Shown piece after piece: positions 1 through 6,316 of a stretch of 14,024 bases of DNA (position 1 is its first letter; the number at the start of each line of letters is the position of its first letter). The DNA is taken from positions 1 through 14,024 of the forward strand of contig CAJTJA010000061.1 in the NCBI GenBank assembly GCA_910576845.1. The letters are read 5' to 3'. A program made the translations under genes and the position numbers. Below the pieces are notes generated by a model. That model was not told the DNA's origin. It saw only the letters and a program-made list of their open reading frames with translations, and ran no database searches. Origin of the DNA: an uncultured Oscillibacter sp. (GTDB taxonomy: Bacteria; Bacillota; Clostridia; Oscillospirales; Oscillospiraceae).

Positions 1-219
1 TAGGCCTTGTTTAAAAAATGTCAAAACGCCCAAACAGCGGATCTTTTTCCGCCGCTCAGCGTTAAATTTTCTTGCCGGGCGGCAGCCCGCCTGCAAAAAT
101 TTGCCTTGATTGGCGATTGGATAGCCGTTGGCGGCTCTGCCGCCTTACGGATATCACATGCCCTCTGGGTAAACAATCTTTCGCCGCTGGGCATTCCGCC
201 AATTTTCAAACAAGGCCTA
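1..219. mobile_element. MITE-like non-coding element with inverted ends
   Basis: The first 12 bases (TAGGCCTTGTTT) are repeated exactly in inverted orientation at 208-219. Extending inward, 26 of the first 32 positions match between the two ends. Both ends carry TA, which fits the TA target duplication of IS630/Tc1-mariner elements, though this is inference. The interior holds two hairpins: a strong one at 120-155 (GGCGGC/GCCGCC core with outer CCGT/ACGG and GATA/TATC pairs) and a short one at 76-89 (CGGGC/GCCCG). No convincing gene lies inside, so any movement would need a transposase from elsewhere. The window begins exactly at one end, so the left flank cannot be seen. It could instead be a structured intergenic repeat that does not transpose. 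Confidence 0.5.
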
Positions 220-296
220 GAGAGATGCAGACCCCAACCCACATCTCCCATCTCTGCTCCGTCGCGAGTCCGGCGAAGCGAGTCGCGGTGGAAAGC

Positions 297-352
297 AAAA
301 AAATTCCCACCATAGTGCAGTTTCCGGCAAAACCAGAAACGGAACAGTGGTG
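297..352 (-). terminator. Probable intrinsic terminator of the tRNA-Gly gene
   Basis: On the minus strand, just after the tRNA, the 8-base arms GTTTCTGG and CCGGAAAC pair (one wobble) around a five-base loop. They are nested inside a CACCA/TGGTG outer pair. Seven T residues (297-303 on the plus strand as A) follow shortly after. The internal mismatches between outer and inner stems make it imperfect, but the location and T-run fit a terminator. Bases 220-296 between it and the repeat element hold no gene; a 7-base direct repeat (GCGAGTC at 264-270 and 278-284) is the only structure seen there. Confidence 0.5.
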
Positions 353-365
353 AGAATTTCTGAGC

Positions 366-441
366 TGGAGCGGGCAACGAGGCTCGAACTCGCTACCTCC
401 ACCTTGGCAAGGTGGCGCTCTACCAGATGAGCTATGCCCGC
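366..441 (-). tRNA. tRNA-Gly (anticodon GCC)
   Basis: The reverse complement folds as a full cloverleaf. The acceptor stem is GCGGGCA/TGCCCGC (7 perfect pairs), the D stem GCTC/GAGC, the anticodon stem CCACC/GGTGG with loop TTGCCAA, and the T arm GCGAG/CTCGT with loop TTCGAGC. The anticodon GCC is at plus-strand bases 406-408 and reads glycine codons GGC and GGT. The discriminator is T and the 3' CCA is encoded at 366-368. It appears to be a single-gene unit with its own promoter just upstream. Confidence 0.97.
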
Positions 442-454
442 AAGAACAAGAAGT

Positions 455-483
455 ATTTTAGCAGACATTTTTCTCCTTGTCAA
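455..483 (-). promoter_or_regulatory. Strong sigma-A-type promoter of tRNA-Gly
   Basis: Minus strand: a perfect -35 box TTGACA (478-483), a 17-base spacer, and -10 TAAAAT (455-460) preceded by TGC, an extended -10. The tRNA begins 13 bases after the -10, so the primary transcript should have only a short 5' leader. This is the best promoter in the window. Confidence 0.85.
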
Positions 484-785
484 GTGCTTTTCACAAAATT
501 TCTCTATTTTTTCTGTTTGCCTCGGTTGGCAGCAGAGATTTCAACTATAAGGACGGTTGGCTTTTGTATGAAAAAGGTTTTTGGGCTGTCGGTCGTTTTT
601 GGTGCATGCCTTCTGCCCACGGCGCGGCGCGATCGGGAGAGCAAATAAACCGGCTCCTCTGTTCGCTGCCATTCATCTTGCGGCACACCCTTTCTGCTCC
701 TTTCTTGCTAAGGGGAGTAATCGGTGTCAGTGGCACTGACCGAGAGCATATATATGCGCCGGCTTCCAGGCTGGAACAAGGGGAG
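484..785. other. Intergenic region between rlmH and the tRNA promoter
   Basis: No gene is supported here. It holds a hairpin at 721-743 (TCGG/CCGA and TCAGT/ACTGA arms, two-base bulge) about 40 bases past the rlmH stop, which lacks a following T-run and is at best a weak 3' structure. It also holds a perfect 12-base palindrome GCATATATATGC at 746-757. Short open frames on either strand show no start signal or recognisable protein. Confidence 0.4.
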
Positions 786-1280
786 TTACTTGTGGTATCT
801 CGTTCCTGCATTGATTTGGCAGGCCCGATAGATCTGCTCCAAAAGCATCACCCTCGCCAAGTGATGAGGAAATGTCATAGGAGACATGGAAAGCTTGGCC
901 CACGCCTCAGCCTTTATGGATTCGTGGAGACCGAAGGAGCCGCCAATGAGAAACACCAGATGCTTTTCTAAGCCCGCCACCGCACCGGCAGCCCAGGCGG
1001 CAATACTTCGGGCCAGCTCCTCGCTGGAATAAAGCCGCCCCTCTACGCATAAGGCCACAACCCGGGAAGAAGGAGGAAGTTTTCGGCGGATAGCCTCTGC
1101 CTCCTTCAGCAGGGCGGAGTTGATTTGGGGAGGAGAGGGATTCTCCGGCAGGCGCTCCTCCGGCAGTTCAATGATCTCAAGCTTGCAATAACGGCTGAGA
1201 CGCTTGGTGTATTCGCTTGCTGCGTCGGCATAAAATTTTTCTTTCAGCTTCCCGACACAAAGCAGGGTAATTCGCTGCAT
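786..1280 (-). CDS. rlmH: 23S rRNA pseudouridine-1915 N3-methyltransferase RlmH
   Basis: 164 residues, near the usual ~159 of the family. RlmH is a small SPOUT-class enzyme that uses S-adenosylmethionine to methylate pseudouridine 1915 in helix 69 of 23S rRNA in the assembled ribosome. The N-terminus (MQRITLLCVGKLKEKFY) is typical. The SAM-binding knot carries LIGGSFGL at about 111-118. The C-terminus keeps the signature RVMLLEQIYRA followed by INAGTRYHK. An AUG start is preceded by GGAGGAGG at 6-base spacing. Its start lies 37 bases inside the end of walJ, so the two are on one mRNA and probably translationally coupled. The walJ-rlmH neighbourhood is also known from other Firmicutes. Confidence 0.95.
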   Translation of the reverse strand: MQRITLLCVGKLKEKFYADAASEYTKRLSRYCKLEIIELPEERLPENPSPPQINSALLKEAEAIRRKLPPSSRVVALCVEGRLYSSEELARSIAAWAAGAVAGLEKHLVFLIGGSFGLHESIKAEAWAKLSMSPMTFPHHLARVMLLEQIYRACQINAGTRYHK

Positions 1281-2062
1281 AGCGCACCTCCTCCCAGCAC
1301 ATGGGCTTCGCTGAGGCAGTCTCGCGGAGCGGCGGAAAGACGGGGGCTGAGGCCCGCGGCACGCAAAGCCGTCTCCACCGCTCGAAGGGCCATGGCAGGG
1401 GTGTTGTTTTCCCGGCTTAGGTGAGCCAGCACAATTTCCCGGGCTCCCGCTTCCGCCAGAGTAACGGCAAAGGCAGCGGTATCTTCATTGCGGAGATGGC
1501 CGGCAGGGCCTAAAATGCGTTCCTTCAAAAAATAGGGGTAGGGGCCGCTGCGCACGGCTTCCACATCATGATTGGCTTCCAGCATTGCAAGAGAGACGCC
1601 GGGGAGAACGGCCCTTGCTTCTGGCGTTACGACTCCGCTGTCTGTCAGCAGGCCGAAGCTTCCGTCCGGGGTATCAAAGCGGTAGCCCAGAGAACCGGGA
1701 GCATCATGGGACGTGGAAAAGGAGGTGACAGAGCAGTTCTTAATAATAAATGTCCCCTCTGCTGCATGGAGGCGGTCCTCCAAAAGGACCATCCGGCGAA
1801 GCAGGTCCCGGCCTGCCGGAGCAGCGGCGTATACGGGACAGTTTGTATGCTTCAAAAGGGTCTGGAGGCCCGAAATATGATCGCTGTGGGTATGAGTGAT
1901 GCAGATAGCATCCAGGTCCGGCAAAGCCAGACCAAGGGCCTGCAGGTCCTGACGAATACGACGGCAGGAAATGCCTGCGTCTACGAGGATAAGCCCGTTC
2001 TCCCACTTCAGTATCAGCGCATTTCCGGAGGAACCGCTGGCCAGAGTATGTACGGTTGTCAA
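1244..2062 (-). CDS. walJ: WalJ/YycJ family metallo-beta-lactamase-fold hydrolase
   Basis: 272 residues. The N-terminus (TLASGSSGNALIL) and the metal-binding motif THTHSDH (His57, His59, Asp61, His62) identify the WalJ/YycJ branch of MBL-fold proteins. Further likely metal ligands are in STSHDAPGS, LLTDSG and EANHD; GHLRNEDTA and VLAHLSRENNTP continue the fold. WalJ is a cytoplasmic putative nuclease-like hydrolase genetically tied to the WalRK system and to coordination of wall growth with DNA replication; its exact substrate is not settled. The start is TTG, supported by AAAGGAGG (2072-2079) nine bases upstream. It overlaps the stop of the preceding TfoX-like gene as TTGA, a four-base overlap typical of coupled translation. 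The 3' end overlaps rlmH by 37 bases. Confidence 0.92.
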   Translation of the reverse strand: MTTVHTLASGSSGNALILKWENGLILVDAGISCRRIRQDLQALGLALPDLDAICITHTHSDHISGLQTLLKHTNCPVYAAAPAGRDLLRRMVLLEDRLHAAEGTFIIKNCSVTSFSTSHDAPGSLGYRFDTPDGSFGLLTDSGVVTPEARAVLPGVSLAMLEANHDVEAVRSGPYPYFLKERILGPAGHLRNEDTAAFAVTLAEAGAREIVLAHLSRENNTPAMALRAVETALRAAGLSPRLSAAPRDCLSEAHVLGGGALCSELPCFVSGS

Positions 2063-2334
2063 GACGCGGAACCTCCTTTCCCCTTCAGCGCATCATTGAA
2101 TTCCTTTAAATCCGTTTTGACATCTCTGGAAAGGCTATCGAAATTCACACCCCGAACCGCGCCCTCCAGGGCGTAGAGATGAACCAGGCAGACATTGGGA
2201 TATAAAGTTTTCAGTCTGAAAAACGTCTGCTTTGCCCCTTCCCGGATGAGCTCTTCAGGAGAAGTAATTCCCACAGATGCCAGCTTTCGAGCCATTTCCC
2301 CGCCGATATTCTTCATAGTCGTTAAATCGGGCAT
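2059..2334 (-). CDS. Standalone TfoX C-terminal-domain protein
   Basis: 91 residues from the chosen start (MPDLTTMKNIGGEMARKLAS). The sequence matches the C-terminal half of TfoX/Sxy proteins: a helix-hairpin-helix-like opening (KNIGGEMARKLASVGI, residues about 8-23), SPEELIREGAKQTF, and LVHLYALEGAVRG. The N-terminal TfoX domain is absent, so this is a single-domain form. In gamma-proteobacteria full TfoX/Sxy promotes competence gene expression; what the short clostridial form does is not known, and I assign no role. The open frame runs upstream to 2442, but GGAGG at 2341-2345 sits six bases before the ATG at 2334, which fixes the start. It follows murA by 110 bases and its TGA overlaps the TTG start of walJ. 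Confidence 0.85.
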   Translation of the reverse strand: MPDLTTMKNIGGEMARKLASVGITSPEELIREGAKQTFFRLKTLYPNVCLVHLYALEGAVRGVNFDSLSRDVKTDLKEFNDALKGKGGSAS

Positions 2335-2340
2335 ATCGTT

Positions 2341-2345
2341 CCTCC
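2341..2345 (-). promoter_or_regulatory. Ribosome binding site deciding the TfoX-like start
   Basis: GGAGG on the minus strand with a six-base spacer to ATG at 2334. It rules out the longer open frame that starts 36 codons upstream, whose extra residues are not family-like. Confidence 0.8.
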
Positions 2346-2444
2346 ATTGCATGTGCGCATGGTCAAAATAATGCGCATGAGTGCGCTTCCGCAAAAACCG
2401 GGAGACGGAAAGAACCTCTTCCATCTCCCGGTAAATTCCCAATG

Positions 2445-3740
2445 TCAGCCAAGATTCAGGCGCTGCTGCTCCTCTGTCTCTTCTACGGCCCGAATGTTGG
2501 CGCCAAGACCACGGAGCTTTTCCACAAGATTCTCATAGCCTCGCTCAATGTAGTGAACACAAGTGATTTCGCTTTGGCCCTTGGCAGCCAGTGCGGCGAT
2601 AACCAAAGCGGCCCCTGCCCGAAGGTCCGACGCCTGAATGGGTGCGCCTGCCAAATAAGGTACGCCTTCCACTACAGCGGTCTTGTCATCCACCTGGATA
2701 TTGGCCCCCATGCGGCGCAGCTCGTCCACATAACGGTAACGGCTGCCCCACACGCTTTCCGTCACCAGGGAAATGCCCTCTGCCAGCGAGAGAACCGTCG
2801 TAATTTGAGGCTGCATATCCGTAGGAAATCCAGGATAGGGAAGCGTTTTAATATTAGCTTTGCGGAGAGGACTATTTCGGCGAACCAGAAGGGTGTCCTC
2901 GTGTTCCTCTACCTCCACGCCGCATTCCTGCAGCTTGGCGGTAATGCAGTCCATATGCTTAGGAATAATATTCTTTACCAGCACCTGACCGCCGGTTGCG
3001 GCTACAGCGGCCATGTAGGTGCCTGCTTCAATTTGGTCTGGAATAATGGCGTAGCTGCCTCCGCGAAGACGGTCCACACCACGGACTTTAATAGTGTCAG
3101 TGCCTGCGCCCCGAATATTGGCGCCCATAGAGTTGAGAAAGTTGGCCAGATCTACAATATGCGGCTCCTTGGCGGCGTTTTCGATAACCGTGCGGCCCTC
3201 GGCCATGACGGCGGCCATCATAATGTTCATAGTGGCTCCCACGGAAACCACATCCAAATAAATGTTGCTTCCCTTCAGGCGGCTGTTTCCAGCCGTGGCG
3301 CGGATAAAGCCGCCCTCTACCACTACAGTGGCTCCTAAGGCATTAAAGCCCTTCATATGCTGGTCAATAGGACGGACTCCCCCAAAGTTGCAGCCACCGG
3401 GCAAAGCCACCTCCGCTTGACCAAAGCGGCCCAACAGAGCGCCGATAAAATAGGTGGATGCCCGAATGCGCCGGGCCATGTCATAGGGTGTGCGGGTGGA
3501 ATGGATATGCCGGCAGTCTACCTCTACCGTGTGGCGGTCAACCGTGCGGATAACGGCGCCCAGCTGTTCCAGAATGTTAAGGCACAGTGTTACATCAGAT
3601 ATTTGGGGAATATTCTCAATACGGCAGACTCCATCCACCAGCAAGGCGGCAGGAATGATAGCCACAGCGGCGTTTTTCGCGCCGCTGATCTCTACTTCAC
3701 CAAACAGGGGTGTTCCGCCCTGTACAATATATTTTGTCAA
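2445..3740 (-). CDS. murA: UDP-N-acetylglucosamine 1-carboxyvinyltransferase (MurA)
   Basis: 431 residues, slightly above the usual ~420. MurA transfers enolpyruvate from phosphoenolpyruvate to UDP-GlcNAc in the cytoplasm, the first committed step of peptidoglycan synthesis and the target of fosfomycin. Visible family marks are SGAKNAAV with Lys22 and Asn23, the loop LPGGC with catalytic Cys at 117, RPIDQHMKGF, SVGATMNIMMAA, AAKEPHIVDLANFL, the PGFPTDMQPQ segment, and SDLRAGAALVIAALAA. The loop after the cysteine reads CNFGGVRP and appears one residue longer than the CAIGSRP of Bacillus MurAA. The start is TTG with GAGAGGG (3749-3755) eight bases upstream. It has its own promoter and heads a unit with the TfoX-like gene, walJ and rlmH. 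Whether it is the only MurA of the genome cannot be told. Confidence 0.96.
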   Translation of the reverse strand: MTKYIVQGGTPLFGEVEISGAKNAAVAIIPAALLVDGVCRIENIPQISDVTLCLNILEQLGAVIRTVDRHTVEVDCRHIHSTRTPYDMARRIRASTYFIGALLGRFGQAEVALPGGCNFGGVRPIDQHMKGFNALGATVVVEGGFIRATAGNSRLKGSNIYLDVVSVGATMNIMMAAVMAEGRTVIENAAKEPHIVDLANFLNSMGANIRGAGTDTIKVRGVDRLRGGSYAIIPDQIEAGTYMAAVAATGGQVLVKNIIPKHMDCITAKLQECGVEVEEHEDTLLVRRNSPLRKANIKTLPYPGFPTDMQPQITTVLSLAEGISLVTESVWGSRYRYVDELRRMGANIQVDDKTAVVEGVPYLAGAPIQASDLRAGAALVIAALAAKGQSEITCVHYIERGYENLVEKLRGLGANIRAVEETEEQQRLNLG

Positions 3741-3748
3741 AATATTGA

Positions 3749-3755
3749 CCCTCTC
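3749..3755 (-). promoter_or_regulatory. Ribosome binding site for the murA TTG start
   Basis: Minus-strand GAGAGGG with an eight-base spacer to TTG at 3740. No ATG lies near enough to compete, and the first residues (MTKYIVQGG) match the usual MurA N-terminus. Confidence 0.7.
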
Positions 3756-3829
3756 TTCAAGCTACTTTTTGCCGGCCTGAGACTCTGGCAACTTTTAAAA
3801 ACAGTTTGCCCGTCCGGCGGCGCTTCATA

Positions 3830-3846
3830 CCCGCGTTTGGCGCGGG
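3830..3846 (-). other. Hairpin in the murA leader
   Basis: Perfect six-pair stem CCCGCG/CGCGGG with a five-base loop, about 25-30 bases past the predicted murA -10. A second, weaker pair (TTGCC/GGCAA at 3769-3773 and 3787-3791) lies nearer the start. No T-run follows, so these are not terminators by themselves. They could stabilise or control the roughly 130-base leader, but nothing shows a known riboswitch. Confidence 0.35.
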
Positions 3847-3874
3847 GAGCAAATCCTTATTTACAGACTATGTT

Positions 3875-3903
3875 ATCATAGCACAGACATAGTGGAAATG
3901 CAA
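3875..3903 (-). promoter_or_regulatory. Putative promoter of murA-tfoX-walJ-rlmH
   Basis: Minus strand: TTGCAT (-35, 3898-3903), a 17-base spacer, TATGAT (-10, 3875-3880) preceded by TGC, an extended -10. It predicts a leader of about 130 bases before murA. The -35 is only a partial match; the extended -10 is good. Confidence 0.6.
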
Positions 3904-4188
3904 ATCTTTCCTTTTGTGTTTTTGCCTAATGTTTTGTCGAAAAAGTCTTTTAGCTTCCACAGGACAAGGAAAAATCAACTTGCAGAGCTAGTAAAAAAAG
4001 GAAAATACAAAAAGTTAAACGCTGCGGCCTGCCTCCATCCCTCCAAGCTGCCACCTTGGGTATTTTTCCGCTAATGCAAAATAAATTTTATGGAAAAATG
4101 TGTCAGGGCTCCTGCGCCGGATTGCCAGGCACAGCAGAAGCTCCGCACCGCTTGAGCACACCGCCGGTCTGGAGACGGATTTTTGGAA
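3904..4188. other. Intergenic region between yycI and murA
   Basis: About 285 bases upstream of the murA promoter. Most is AT-rich and carries no supported gene. The part next to yycI (4100-4188) is GC-rich like coding sequence but contains no recognisable protein. No clear hairpin with T-run was found after yycI, so read-through into murA remains possible. Confidence 0.4.
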
Positions 4189-5019
4189 TCAGGAGGAACT
4201 CCCGCTGCTCCTGGCGCCTCCGGTAGTAACGCCGCCGGTGTAGCAGTTTACATAGTAATCCTCTGTATTGGTAACGATTCTCCATACCGGAACCAAGGAT
4301 ATGGAGGCGCCGGTGTTTTGCAGTTCATAACAAAGCTGGGTATCTAAAACAGTGGAGGCTACTACTACGCTTTCCCGGCGCATCTGCTGAAAGGCGACCA
4401 GAGCTCCGGCGGCGGAGAGCGGTGTCTCTCCGGCAACGGCTGCGCCGGTTTTGGGCAGCAGCGTGCCGCTGACAGCAGTAAGGACATAATTTTCAATGCT
4501 GAATGTGACAGTGCAGTTAAAGACCGGCAGGCCGCCGTAGAGGCAGACGGTGGAGAAAACGCCGCTGCCGGAGCTGTCCAACTGTATGTCGGGAGTGCTG
4601 TAGGAAAATGTCCGGCAGAAATCCCGGCAGAAATCTGCCGGGTCCCTGTCTGCCAGAAGTCCCGATGCCTCAAAACTGCCGCTGGAGCGGAAGAAGGCCT
4701 CTCCTGCCGCTCCGGCATAATAGTAGATGCCGCCGCCCTGGTCAGAAGAGATAAGGGATTTTCCCAGCAGAAAAGCGGCGGCCTGCTCCTCCAGAGCGGT
4801 ATCCCGGGAGAGAGTTACACCATCGGGCGGAAGATCTTGAGAGATGGCATGGATGTCCAGCGTCATGCCGTCTCCCTGAAAAAGGGCGGACAGCTGCTCT
4901 GCTGTTCGTCGGAAAGCGTTCTGCTCCGCTGTCCGCCGCTGGCCCAGAGAGAACAGCAAAAAGCCATTCAACAGGACCAGAATTAAAATAATAATGTTTT
5001 TCAGACGGTAGCGGTCCAA
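4189..5019 (-). CDS. yycI: YycI/WalI-like membrane-anchored regulator of WalK
   Basis: 276 residues from the chosen start, close to the ~280 of Bacillus YycI. The N-terminus is a short basic stretch (MDRYRLK) and one membrane helix (about 8-25, NIIILILVLLNGFLLFSLG), leaving the rest outside the cell. The extracellular part is divergent; it ends with VPVWRIVTNTEDYYVNCYTG, a segment resembling the end of YycI/PepSY-like folds. In Bacillus, YycI and YycH bind WalK in the membrane and restrain it; in Staphylococcus they activate it, so the sign here is unknown. The open frame extends to 5091, but AAGGAGG at 5027-5033 precedes TTG at 5019 by seven bases, and the residues before it overlap yycH and are not family-like. 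Identity rests mainly on position, length and topology. Confidence 0.78.
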   Translation of the reverse strand: MDRYRLKNIIILILVLLNGFLLFSLGQRRTAEQNAFRRTAEQLSALFQGDGMTLDIHAISQDLPPDGVTLSRDTALEEQAAAFLLGKSLISSDQGGGIYYYAGAAGEAFFRSSGSFEASGLLADRDPADFCRDFCRTFSYSTPDIQLDSSGSGVFSTVCLYGGLPVFNCTVTFSIENYVLTAVSGTLLPKTGAAVAGETPLSAAGALVAFQQMRRESVVVASTVLDTQLCYELQNTGASISLVPVWRIVTNTEDYYVNCYTGGVTTGGARSSGSSS

Positions 5020-5026
5020 GGAACGG

Positions 5027-5033
5027 CCTCCTT
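5027..5033 (-). promoter_or_regulatory. Ribosome binding site deciding the yycI TTG start
   Basis: Minus-strand AAGGAGG with a seven-base spacer to TTG at 5019, lying between the yycH stop (TAA at 5039-5041) and yycI. It argues against the overlapping start at 5091. Confidence 0.8.
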
Positions 5034-5038
5034 TTCCG

Positions 5039-6313
5039 TTAATTTGAGAGCCAGCAGGCTCTGCATTCCCCGCCCTGCTCCACATAGCCAATAGAAAGCT
5101 CTTTTCCGGGAGCGGCGGCGGCTACGGCCAGGGCCTGGGGAAGGGGCAGCAGCAGAGACGGCGTTTCCGACGGCTGATATTGACGAAAACGCAAAGTCAG
5201 AGCGGTAACCGCAGAGCCGGTAAGCGTGACTTCCGCCGCATAGCCTCCATCCTGAAAGTATATAGGCACACCGTTTATTTGGTAGCCGAAGCGAATTACA
5301 GAGGTATTTCCATTGCGGTAAAGGCTTTGAAGGTAAGGCCGGGCTTCCCCGCAGACGGGAGAGAGCAAGCCATCCAACAGGGTGCCGGCGCCCAAAGCGG
5401 CTTCCCGCAGGGTGGGAAGCTCCTCCACCGCTTCTATGCGGAGACTGGTGCCCTGCCCGGCCTGGTAATAGACGGTATGATCAGGCCGGATGCGGAGAGT
5501 ACGGTCTTCATCCATAATCAATTCGGTGCCGTTGGATTCCGTGTGGCGGGTTCTGCTTCGCGGATTGAAATTTAGAGCGGAGAGGAGCCAATCGGTGGAG
5601 GCCAAGGGACTTCCCAGCGTAAAGGAGGAAAGCTCCGGCGGTTCGCCCGGCAGCAGAGAACAAATGTCCAGGTTTCGCTCCGGGCTGTCCGCTGCGCCAT
5701 CCAGGGCGAAGACGGCCCCGCCCAGCTCATAGCGGCTGATAACGTCAAGCAGGCTGTCGGCAGAGACGGCAGTAGCGGCCCGGAGGCATGTCTTGCTGCC
5801 ATCCCAGAGATAAAGAACCGTTCCGCTGTCCTGAGCGGCAATCAGAAGACGGCGGGCGGTAATATCCTCTCTGGGGGAGATATCTGTCCCGCCCCTCAGC
5901 AGACCCGCCAGAACAGACAAGGGCAGGGGCTCCAAAAAATCATAATAAAGAGAGGGCGCTCCCAGCGCCTGGAAAAAATCTCCGGCAGCACAGGAGGTAT
6001 AGTCCCTGGCGGAACCAAGAGCCTCCAGAAGACACCGGCCCAAGGGGTCGATGAAGCCGTTATCTCCAGTGGTGAGGGCAATGTTTCCATAGCGGCCGTA
6101 GTCTCCGGTGACAGCCACCCGCAGAGGCGCGATAAGATGATCGGATGCCGGAAGAGCCCGGACGGCCTGGCTGGAGCCGTTATCGTTGTAGCCTTCGGCC
6201 AAGTCCAAATTATAAAGCTGGGATTGGGCAAAGAGAGATAAAGCCAAGATGGAAAGCAGGGTAATGATTATGTTCTGCACAAGATTTCTGCGGTTGCGCC
6301 GCTGTTCCTCCAT
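5039..6313 (-). CDS. yycH: YycH/WalH-like membrane-anchored regulator of WalK
   Basis: 424 residues, close to the ~450 of Bacillus YycH. A basic N-terminus (MEEQRRNRRN) is followed by one membrane helix (about 12-31, LVQNIIITLLSILALSLFAQ); the rest is predicted to be outside the cell. The family is poorly conserved in sequence, so the call rests on topology, length and position directly after walK and before yycI. In known systems YycH and YycI form a complex that contacts the WalK membrane segments and tunes its kinase activity. The ATG follows GGAGG at eight bases. Only three bases separate it from the walK stop, so translation is probably coupled. Confidence 0.8.
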   Translation of the reverse strand: MEEQRRNRRNLVQNIIITLLSILALSLFAQSQLYNLDLAEGYNDNGSSQAVRALPASDHLIAPLRVAVTGDYGRYGNIALTTGDNGFIDPLGRCLLEALGSARDYTSCAAGDFFQALGAPSLYYDFLEPLPLSVLAGLLRGGTDISPREDITARRLLIAAQDSGTVLYLWDGSKTCLRAATAVSADSLLDVISRYELGGAVFALDGAADSPERNLDICSLLPGEPPELSSFTLGSPLASTDWLLSALNFNPRSRTRHTESNGTELIMDEDRTLRIRPDHTVYYQAGQGTSLRIEAVEELPTLREAALGAGTLLDGLLSPVCGEARPYLQSLYRNGNTSVIRFGYQINGVPIYFQDGGYAAEVTLTGSAVTALTLRFRQYQPSETPSLLLPLPQALAVAAAAPGKELSIGYVEQGGECRACWLSN

Positions 6314-6316
6314 GGT

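Noticed and set aside
721..743. Hairpin after rlmH as an intrinsic terminator
   Set aside because: The stem has a bulge and no T-run follows on the minus strand, so it is only noted as a structure.
2442..3338. 298-residue plus-strand open frame
   Set aside because: Antisense to murA; no family features.
3741..3868. Riboswitch in the murA leader
   Set aside because: Hairpins are present but none matches a known riboswitch core that I can recognise.
5020..5091. Longer yycI start giving 300 residues
   Set aside because: The extra 24 residues overlap yycH and are not family-like; a strong Shine-Dalgarno site supports TTG at 5019.
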